A stretch of DNA of 64,000 nucleotides from Tillandsia leiboldiana (taxonomy: Eukaryota; Streptophyta; Magnoliopsida; Poales; Bromeliaceae): positions 9,678,521 through 9,742,520 of the forward strand of contig CM055065.1 in NCBI GenBank assembly GCA_029204045.2, in the 5' to 3' direction. Shown piece after piece: positions 54,932-64,000 of this stretch (position 1 is the stretch's first letter; each line of letters begins with the position of its first letter). The notes beneath the pieces were generated by a model. The model made no database searches. It saw only the letters and a program-made list of their open reading frames with translations, and was not told the DNA's origin. Position numbers and translations under genes: made by a program.

Positions 54932-57900
54932 TGTCACGCCCCGGAACCCGGGCTCGCCAACAGATCCGCCGTGCACATGGGATTTCCCGAGTACACGAAG
55001 CGCTGGTAACCTGCTCTGATATAATATAAACAATAAAAGAGCATAATACAGAGCTGAAGTGGAAGAACCACATAGTATCTCAGACTGGAACTACTAATAA
55101 AGCTGTAATAAGTACAATAATCTCCCAGCTCACCAAAATAGTACATCCAGCTGGCGAAAGCCAGACCTAGAATAAAAGAAGAATACCACAGTCTGAGTAA
55201 AGGGTGCAGCATCTATCTAACAGCTCTCAATCTCCCAGGAGATCTATCTATTCAGCGATCCCCTTACCTCGATCAGCTGCCGATGGCCTAGCAGCTCCCG
55301 CAGACGACTCTGCAAAAATAAAGGAGAAGAAAGAAACAGAAAAGAACAATGGGGGTGAGAACTACCAGATAAACCAGTAGCCTTCCCTAGTGGGCAAAAA
55401 CCTCAACTCTGACGCACCCACTAGGACTACTAGAGGCCAGAAAGGAATAAGTGGTAAAGCTGTAAACAGAACTGCTGAATAAAGGAAAACCACCACTAGT
55501 ATGCCTCTAAATGTCATGTAGCATGAAATGACTGTATGCAACAATACCAAACATGCCTGCCTGAAATAACTCAGTCTTGTGTCACTGGTACTGCCTGCTG
55601 TGCCTTGCCAAATCGGGTATGCTGGCCAATGCATAACACCGATAGGGGATAGTGTTTGCCAAATCGGGTATGCTGGCCAACGCATGACACCGATAGGGAA
55701 TAGTGTTTGCCAAATTGGGTATGCTGGTCAACGCATAACACCGATAGGGGATAGGAGTCTCAAGGACTCAAAGTCTGTCTGTAACACACTCCGGAGTGGC
55801 ACTCGAGGGGAGCGACCCACACGAGTAAATATCTCAGTAATAAGTATCAGAAGTGCCATAAAACAGCAGGACTGGATCATGACTATGATCAAAGTGGGAA
55901 AAACTATCCACTAAAGAAAACCCCGATCTGATGCCATAGTACTTAACAAGTGGGAAAACCATCCACTAGGATAACCCGATCCTCAGCTGATGCAAAATAG
56001 ACCAGACTCATCCCTAATCTGATGCAAGGATAAATATCTGGTCGACCGCCTACTGTCCGTGGTCACCGCAATACCCCACAAATCCATAATCTAATGCAAT
56101 CTCGACTACACTATCCCAAACCCCTGCTCACACTTGAGCAACAAGCCTCTGGATGCACAGGACAACAATGAAACATGTACAATTCCCAATATGATAGTGT
56201 AGCAATAAATAGTGGCTAACTAGATGAGCAAGAAAGCATGCCATTATTTAAAAGCTGTAGAAAAGTGTCAAATATTTATAAAAAAGATTGATTGTTATGA
56301 AAGTTATTGCATGCGAGATTATAACCTTTGTCCCAATCACAGTGTCCCAATATAAGTCATCATATAATTGGTGGGGTTATATTAAATTTTAGGAGAGTTC
56401 GTCCCAGCGGTTCTCATCAATTGTCCTGTTAGTTGTCCTGTTAGTAGTCCTGTTAGTAGTCCTGTTAGTAGTCCCAATGGTTCTCATCATTTGTCATATT
56501 AGTTTATCCCAATTGTTCTCATCAATTGTCATATTAGTTTGTCCCAATTGTTCTTATCAATTGAATTTTAGGGGAGTTCCAGTAATCCCAGTGAGCTTGT
56601 CAAAAATGAGGTAAGCAACAACCGCCCACCTTGAACAGCTCAAATCACACCCAGATAGTCTCCTGGCTGTCCACAGTCCCCTAGAACTGCTGTCTGCCGA
56701 GAACGGTGCCCTACAGCAACACACATTGCACAGGGTGTAACTATATTATTCATAAAAATACAGCTTTTGCTATTTTTCAAATAGCACGAAAAGAGAGGAG
56801 TTTTTCACCTCTGTATATTGCTCAGAAAAATCCAGAAAAATTACGGTTGCGTTCCTCGCGAAGAGTAGATCAAAATCGACTCTTTAAATGTCTCGATCTG
56901 ATGCTCCTACGCCAAGATAAAAATCGGAGAAGTTGACACTGTCCAGAAATTTCCACAGCAAAAAGGGGGGTCAAAGAGACCTCGGGAATCGTGCCAAAAG
57001 TATGAAATGGAGCAAAGTGATCAACACGAAAATCAAAGCCTTACCTCTTAGGAACGCGCTGTCGCAAAAATCGTCCAAAAATTCCTCCTGGTTAGCCCAC
57101 AGGGAATTTTCGACGGAACTGCGACGGGAAATGGGCCGAAAAAGAAAACCGTCGCAGTGCGCCGCGTCGCAGATAACTCACTAACTGTAACTCCAAAAAT
57201 TCTGAGAATTGGAGGAGAGAGAGAAGAGAGAGAGAGGAAGAAATTTCGTAGAGGGCCCAAACTCTGGTTCTCTCTCTAAGGGCTCGAAAACCGAGGTGCA
57301 AAGAGAGGGGGTGGGGGGCCCTATTTATAATGGGCTGAGGCTCCACACAGGATCGGATCCGAATAGGAAACACCGAAACGGGCCAACCAAAACGCGCCAC
57401 GTGTCCACAAAACAGGGAACAGCCTGTGCAAGGGCCACTCAGAAGACGCCACGTGTCCACGTGGAGCACGGGCCCGGTCCCCGCGCCGGGTCTTCCGGAT
57501 CCTGTCAGCCAATCCGGGTGTGCCACGTGTCACAGTCCCCGTGGGCTTCTAGAAGCCGGCCAGCCAATCGGGAGCCGCCACGTGGCACGGGGGGGTATTC
57601 GGTGCTCCCGGTGCACGCCAGGCCCATGGACCGCGCACCCGAGCCCCCCGCCCGCGCCTGCGCCGCCGCCCTCTGCCGCTGTGCCGCCGCTGCGCCGCTG
57701 CCCGCCGCCGTGCGCCGCCGCCCGCCGCCGCTCGCCGGTCGCCGGAACAGTAATTCCGGCGGCCGGAGTTACTGTTCCGGCGTGAACAGTACCGAGGTGC
57801 CGAAAAATTAAAGTAAATATACCGTTTCGATCGTTTTCGCGCGCTGAGTCCAAATACGACGTCCATTTCGCCAAATTCTCATCCGAAATTTTGCCGAAAG

Positions 57901-58048
57901 CTCCCGGAAAATTCTATTTGCTCCGATTTTCACGCAGAGTCTATATTAAATATCCAATTTCGATTCTACAAGCTCTGCTTCACCGGATAAGCTCCCTACA
58001 GTCACTGTTTAATGTTGCACAGTTCCTGCGGGAGTCCGGATCATCACA
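54932..58048 (-). repeat. 5' LTR of the chromovirus
   Basis: 3117 bp, nearly identical to 41801-44917. TATA at 57322-57329. A donor-like GAG|GTAAGG (minus strand, about 57039-57047) lies about 280 bases after it. Confidence 0.95.
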
Positions 58049-58425
58049 GCCCTCCTGGTAACTCAGCCAGGGAAAACGCCCTCCTGGTAACTCAGCCAGG
58101 GAAAACGCCCTCCGGGTAACTCAGCCAGGGAAAACGCCCTCCTGGTAACTCAGCCAGGAAAAATACCCTCCTGGTAACTCAGCCAGGGAAAAATACCCTC
58201 CTGGTAACTCAGCCAGGGAAAAACACCCTCCTGGTAACTCAGCCAGGGAAAATGCCCTCCTGGTAACTCAGCCAGGAAAAATACCCTCCTGGTAACTCAG
58301 CCAGGGAAAATGCCCACCTGGTGACTCAGCCAGGGAAAACGCCCTCCTGGTAACTCAGCCAGGGAAAACGCCCTCCTGGTAACTCAGCCAGGGAAAACGC
58401 CCTCCTGGTAACTCAGCCAGGCCGG
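58049..58425. repeat. 29-30-bp tandem array of element B, right part
   Basis: Continuation of the array cut at 41800, beginning with the duplicated gccct. It ends at about 58425 against gccgggatgtgtcc. Confidence 0.9.
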
Positions 58426-58735
58426 GATGTGTCCTTTTCACAACACGATGTCTCAGGGGTATCGCAACCCACTGCAAAACAACAAATGTCAGGACACAAC
58501 AACCATACGACCCAATCCAGCGAAAGTCTAAGACATGTCATCCATTCCATAGCATTATGTTGTCTGCAACCAACATAATCGATTAGGAGAATAAACATGC
58601 CAAACACTCATCCCATCTCTTGGGAGAGGTAAAACTCAATCAAGACTCTCGCTAAAAGTCACGACTCTCACGTAGTCATCCTAATGTCCAACCGCAAGCC
58701 TAGGGTTTCTAAGTCCATCACGACCTACAACCTAG
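58426..58735 (-). other. Leader region of element B with TGCA-loop hairpin
   Basis: It resembles the leaders of element A (about 6200-6460) and the chromovirus (54640-54911). It contains the hairpin TTATGTTG / CAACATAA at 58555-58578 with loop GTTGCAGA. No gag start is recognisable. Confidence 0.6.
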
Positions 58736-58747
58736 GCTCTGATACCA
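58736..58747 (-). other. Primer-binding site of element B (iMet tRNA)
   Basis: TGGTATCAGAGC on the minus strand, a perfect match, 8 bases inside the 5' LTR. Confidence 0.9.
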
Positions 58748-58755
58748 CTCTAATC

Positions 58756-61700
58756 TGTCACGCCCCGGGGTCGAAACTGCGACCCGGGCTCACTAACAGA
58801 TCCGCCATCTGTACGGAAACTGCCGTACAGACGAAGCGTCTAACCTGCAGGAAGAATCAACTACAAAGATACAGATATCAGAGCTGGAAGTAAACTAGTA
58901 AGAACTGGAAACCAAACACTGTACAACTGAAGATAAAACAATATCCATCTCCCAAATACGATCGTATACCAAGTCCTCTGATACAAAACTCCAAAGGGAG
59001 ATGTCTCCAATAAAGTACATCAGTGTACAAGCTCTCACTACAAAAATATCCTCACTACATCAGTCTCTCAAACTGTAAAATAAAGTACAACTCTATACCT
59101 CACAACAAAGGTCTCTCAACAGAGGAAAAGAAGTAACTAGTCTACTGAAGCTCTCCTCTGAAGGGGTACCGCTACTCTCGAACGACGGGTAGGGAACTAG
59201 CTCGCGACTCCCTCGCCTCGGTCAGAAGGATCAGCAACTGGAGCAACATGAACAGGAGAAGAAGTTCCTGGGGAAAAAGACACCACGACGGGTGTGAGAA
59301 CTACTTCCCACAGTAGTTCTCAGTGGGTGCCGTCAACAAGCCCAACGGTCTGCCCACCAAGTCTACTAGAGGTAAAAGATAACAGAGCAATGAAATCTGA
59401 ACAAGAAAAGCTGGAGCTACTCTACAGCTGCCATACCTCTATCTAGATACTCAAAAAGTGGAACAGATGAAAGTAAAAGAGACCACTCGCACCCAAGGTG
59501 CTCAAAAGACCCAATCGAACTGACTGCCTCATAGGGTCCAGACAAGCCTGCGCCTGTCGACTAGGAACGTGCCTGCCCACTACCACGCATCCCCATGAGG
59601 ATGGGATTTACGTGGGGCGTCCTGCCCGACTAACTCACCCCTCGCGCAAAACTGCCTCAACAGGCCCATCGTATCCACAGCGGCATCTCAGGGACGCGAC
59701 TCCAATTGCGGAAAACGGCGCGGCATAGAGTATCACAAATTGGCATAAGCAGGCTAGTCAAAATCCACGCTCACTCTCAGAACGGTAGGACTCAGGATCC
59801 CCAAATACCTCGCACAACAGTCGGAGAACTCTCGACGACTCAGCTGCTCGGCTAACTCGAAACACGAGACACTAGCCTCGCCAACGGCTCGCAGCACAAG
59901 GCTCACTGGCTGGAGATACTCCACAGCCAGGAACGACCCACAACGCAGGGTAACAAGACAGGTCGGACAACACTCAACGACCTGGGACCACCGTCAACCC
60001 CAACGGTTCCCAACAGGGCGGACCGGAAGATACTCGACGGCCCGGGACTGCCGTCTGCGCAACGGCTCCCTCTACGACGGCACAACAGGGAAACAAGACC
60101 TCCCGGGACTACCGTTTACCCAAACGGCTCCCGGCACAGATAAGCAACCCAGCTACAACTACCAGACTCCACTCTGCTCCCAAGCAAGAGTGCAAAAGCA
60201 TCCCACACTAAAAGCAAGTCCCGACCTCTCGGCCCACTACCCGGGCGAGAAAACACTATGTCCAGGGATGAAGGAACAGTGTGGATGTCTAAGCATAAAT
60301 AACCCTAGCCCAAGTGAGGGTTTTCTACTAGTCTGGTTACACATACAACATATGACGGGGGTGCTAGGTCAAGTTCCAAGATAACCACATTATCCGATAA
60401 GAAAGGAATAGCCATTCCAACAATCTAGCATGCTACACAAGGAAATAAACCATCATGCATAGTCCTACATTAATAGAATTAATGTACATTCCATAAAACT
60501 TGGAGATAAGGCCACCCACCTCGATTGCCACCAATTGCTCGTAGACACTTGCAATTGGCCTCCACGCGATCCCCACGCAAAAACGAAGTCCGCTGCCGGA
60601 GTCCGCACGCAAAACGGAGCACGGTGCCGGAGTTCGCACGCAAAACGGTGCACGGTGCCGGAGTCCGCACGCAAAACGGTGCACGGTGCCAGGATCCGCA
60701 CGCAAAACGGAGTCCGCACGCAAAACGGTGCACGGTGCCGGAGTCCGCACGCAAAACGGTGCACGGTGCCAGGATCCGCACGCAAAACGGAGTCCGCACG
60801 CAAAACGGTGCACGGTGCCGGAGTCCGCACGCAAAACGGTGCACGGTGCTAGGATCCGCACGCAAAACGGAGTCCGCACGCAAAACGGAGCACGCCGTCG
60901 GGGACCGCACGCAAAACGGTACCGAGAAACACAGATAAGAGCAAGAGGGTCAATTCACAATCCAAAATATCGCTCCAAAACTGTGCTAAAAATACCGTAA
61001 AAACAAACATACGGGACCTACCCCGACGGGGCCGCCGTCGCCGAAACGCTCCCCACGGAAAAACTCGCACGCTCCACGGGGCCCACGACGCCACGCCGTA
61101 CCTCCCACCATCTCCCTCGCTCTCCCTCTCGCTCGGTTGAAGAAGAAAGGAGGAGAAGAGGAGGGAAAATGGCGTGCGCGGGGAGAAAGAAGAAGAAGAA
61201 AAGAGGGAGAGAGGAGGCGGTCCATGGATCCGGTCCACCGCGCCGGTCCACCGCGCGGGCCAATGGGGAAGCCCCATCCGCGGTCCACAGCACACGGGCG
61301 CGCGCGCCCGGTCCACGCGCGCGCCCACAGGGCCACGCGGCGCGCAGCAACTCGCCCGCCACACGGGCGCGTTGCACGCACCGCGCAGCTCAGGCGCGGG
61401 ACACGCACCCGTTACACGGGCGCGCGTGCCCCCGCGCCCGCGCGGGCGCCAACGGGGGCCCGCCACGTGGCGGCCCCCGCGCGTCCCGCGCCTGCGCCCC
61501 GTCCTGTCCGCCTGCGCCCTGTCCCATCACGCGGCCGCCTCGACCCGCGCGCCTTGACCCGCGCGCCGCGCTCGCCTCGGGAACCGTGCCACGCGCACAC
61601 CTCGATAAACGTGCCGTTTTGCCTCGAAAAACGCGCACTTCATCCGAGCTCCAAATCCAACAAATAAATAGTCCATTCTTAGCAATTTCGCGCGCTGAAT

Positions 61701-62138
61701 CCAAAAACGATGTCCAATTCTCCAAATTCTCACCCAAAAATTTGCCGAATGCCCACTCGATCCGATTTTCGCGCCGGATCCATTTTTAAAGTCCGATTTG
61801 CCCAATTCCAACTCTAAAAATTCCCGAAGGCGACCGGAGAGGTAAACTTTTATCCGGACTTCACCCGGAGTCTAATTTTGACATCTGAATCGCGCGAAAT
61901 CACTTCTAAACACCTGACGGGTCCACCAACTTCCCACGGGGTCTCAATTTAAGCCCGAAGTCCACCACTTGTGTCCAAATTGCGCGCAACCCACGCAGGC
62001 CTCCAGTGATGCAAGCAAAACCCAATTTGCATCACAAATCCATTTCTGGGTCCCCAACACGCGCACCAACACCCCCAACGGCGACCGAAAGCTGCCCAAC
62101 AACCAGCAACCCTACGCGGTGGATTCCGGGACCTCACA
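58756..62138 (-). repeat. 5' LTR of element B
   Basis: 3383 bp, almost identical to 35214-38595. Hairpins at 58764-58788, 58809-58830, 59296-59321 and 59322-59358; tandem units at 60590-60920; G-box at 61464-61469. Confidence 0.9.
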
Positions 62139-64000
62139 GGCGTGTGCACCGGGACCAGCGAAAGCGCGTGCGAGCCACGTGGCAGCACGCGATTGGCCGG
62201 GCCGCGCCAATCACGCCGCGATTGGCGGGGCGGTGCCACGTGGCGCCTTCCGATTGGTCGACAACGACCTGGAAGACCCAGCACAAAGTGCGGCGCGTGG
62301 ACCGCAGCGTGGACCGCGTGGGCCACGTAGCGCGCTGCCATTGGCGGGTGCCAACCGCCGCGCGGAGCACGAGGCGGTAGGACACGTGGCAGCATCTCAG
62401 CGATTCGGGCGCTGGGCAGGAGCCTTCGGATGAGCGCCACGTGTACGGGCGTTGTGCGGGTCGGATCTGGGCGCCCGAAAGTGCCTTTGACCCGAAACTT
62501 GGTCTTCTTGGTCTTTTCTCTATAAATAGCCCCTCTTGGGCTTCTTTTGAGGAGTTTTCGGATTCAATTTTAGGGTCATTTTCGACAGAGAGTTTCTTCA
62601 TCGAGTCTTCTTCGTGTTTTGGCATCCCGGAGAATTTTTAGACACCGTTCTATATTTTTTCTTCCCCGACTTTGCGAGCTTCGACGTTTCTTCGACATCG
62701 ATCTTTTCCATCGACTCTTCGTCCGCGGGATCCCCCGAGCTGAGTTCTTGGAGTTTTTCACTAATTTTTGCAGTGACGTTTCCATGAGTGGTATGTCTCC
62801 GATTTCCGTGTTTATCATTTCTCTCCATTTTGGAATTTTATTGGGTATTTCGGAGTTTCTTTAGACCCCCTTTTATGCGGCATTGTTCTGGACAGCGGAA
62901 GAGTATTTTTGCATTTTCTCGGTCTTCGATTGGCGGAATTGGTAGTTTAAGGACTTGTTTCGCATCTACGCTTTGAGAGGAACGTAACCGTATTTTTTTT
63001 GGATTTTTCTGAGGACTCTTTACAGGTGAGAATTTCTTGTTTTTGGGACTGTAGCGCAAAACAGTAAGCGCAGAATTTTGAGAGTGTAACTTTTTCGGCG
63101 TTCGGCTTGTGTTACAGTTTTTGTGGACAGTTCGGCATTTCTCGGGGAAAGGGGAAGTTGGAACTTTTCGTTACGATCACGGTGAGCACTTTTCCTTTTA
63201 GTTTCGGTTGAAAATTATGTTTGGATTGGTCTCCACATCATCTTGACGCGCTCGCTGAATTTTGTATGGGATGTCGGACAGTACTTCAGTGTTTTGATTG
63301 CCGCCGTCGATCCGGGAAGAGTTTTTAGATGATTTTCATTGCGTTGGAGCCTTGAGAGGCTTAGGAACGTGCACGCCAAGTTTCGGCTAGATCAGACCCT
63401 AGATCGTCGTGTTTCAGGTGAGTTGAATTTTTCTCCAAATCGACGGACTGTTTTCTAATTCTATCTTGTAATGGACATGCATGATAGATATGTTGATTGA
63501 GATGTATGCAAGGTAGAGTTAGTGACTTATTTATTGATCGAGATATATTCATGATATAGTTGGGGATTTATTTATCGATGTATGATGGATGCATGATAGT
63601 ATCAGTGAATAATTGTTGGTTAAGATGATTGCATGCTAGAGTTAGCGTTTTGAGTATCAGTTATGTTGTATGTTAAATCGTGGAACCTTGACTAGCACCC
63701 CGTCATATATTTGCATGTTTAACCAGACTAGTAGAGAATCCTCACTTGGGCTAGGTTCTTTTATGCTTTAGTCTTCCTATACATTGCATGTTTATTCCCC
63801 TGGATTTAGAGTTTTCTAGTGGGCTGAGTGGTCGGGACAGTGTAGGACACATGTTGCGCTCGTGCCGGGAGGCCGAGTGGAGTCTAGTGGTTGAGGTTCA
63901 TTTGGTGCTAGTGTTGAGAGCCGTTTGGGATGACGGTGATCCCGGGCTGTTGGGTTTTCCTCTAATTGGTTCATCACCACTTAGTTGGGGCGATGTTGAT
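62139..64000 (+). repeat. LTR split by element B, right part, running off the window
   Basis: The U3 continues with G-boxes and CCAAT motifs, then a TATA box, then a long transcribed region with cttgactagcaccccgtcatat at about 63688, as in the other LTRs of this group. There is no coding region. The LTR end and any internal region lie beyond 64000. Confidence 0.75.
62176..62528 (+). promoter_or_regulatory. LTR promoter: four G-boxes and TATA box
   Basis: CACGTG at 62176, 62237, 62393 and 62438, gattgg (inverted CCAAT) motifs at about 62191, 62220 and 62252, and TATAAATA at 62521-62528. Element B sits immediately upstream and has removed the distal U3 from the promoter. Confidence 0.7.

Larger units (their letters stand above)
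41801..58048 (-). mobile_element. Chromovirus (Del/Tekay-like Gypsy), nested in element B
   Basis: The element is complete in structure: equal 3117-bp LTRs (41801-44917, 54932-58048), PBS, gag, protease-RT-RNase H, integrase with chromodomain-like end, PPT, and a perfect target duplication gccct at 41796-41800 and 58049-58053. The LTRs are nearly identical (for example actg/accg at 42508/55639), indicating a recent insertion. It is about 11.4 kb without the solo LTR in its pol. An in-frame TGA between gag and protease and the solo LTR are its visible lesions. Long LTRs, an iMet PBS and a C-terminal chromodomain fit the Del/Tekay clade. Confidence 0.92.
35214..62138 (-). mobile_element. Non-autonomous Gypsy element B with nested insertion
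   Basis: The element has matching ends: 3' LTR 35214-38595 (3382 bp), PPT at 38596, PBS at 58736-58747 and 5' LTR 58756-62138 (3383 bp). The LTRs differ by little apart from repeat-unit changes, so it inserted recently. Its own internal sequence (38596-41800 plus 58054-58755) is about 3.9 kb. It consists of small Pol remnants, minisatellites and a long 29-30-bp tandem array, so it codes for nothing. A chromovirus is inserted in the array. A relative of element A. Confidence 0.85.

Overview
The window looks like a gap-containing piece of a flowering-plant nuclear genome made almost entirely of long terminal repeat (LTR) retrotransposons inserted into one another. The plant origin rests on a Cassandra-type TRIM element whose terminal repeats carry 5S-rRNA-derived sequence, Ty3/Gypsy chromoviruses of the Del/Tekay kind with very long LTRs, Sirevirus-type Ty1/Copia elements, and initiator-Met-tRNA primer sites. 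I find no host protein gene, no tRNA or functional rRNA gene, and no CRISPR array. The species cannot be told from the sequence.

Layout. 1-8890: degenerate Gypsy element A on the minus strand (3' LTR to 2895, broken gag-pol remnants, 5' LTR from 6479). 8891-11657: fragment of another minus-strand LTR. 11658-12235: Cassandra TRIM. 12236-16063: broken Gypsy gag-pol on the plus strand. Its 3' LTR starts at 16064, is cut at 16458 by a Sirevirus-like Copia cluster (16458-33268, minus; three LTRs, two internal regions, one 100-N gap) and resumes at 33269-35033. 35034-35213 and 62139-64000 are the two halves of another plus-strand LTR, split by element B.

35214-62138 is element B, a non-autonomous minus-strand Gypsy relative of A with 3.4-kb LTRs. 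Inside B's 29-30-bp tandem array sits a chromovirus with gag-pol-chromodomain (41801-58048, minus, two 3117-bp LTRs, perfect 5-bp target duplication gccct). Its pol is interrupted by a 4846-bp LTR copy without an internal region (46347-51192, plus, target duplication aatat). The relative order is therefore: split host LTR, then B, then the chromovirus, then the solo LTR.

The chromovirus with coding capacity and the coding-poor elements A and B share termini, PPT, PBS and spacing, and a leader hairpin with a palindromic loop. This suggests that A and B are mobilised by proteins of a related full element. The most unusual signals are arrays of short hairpins in which the loop stays constant while the stems change in a complementary way, above all an eight-hairpin array in the Copia U5, and an LTR-like promoter cluster repeated just upstream of the Copia env-like ORF.
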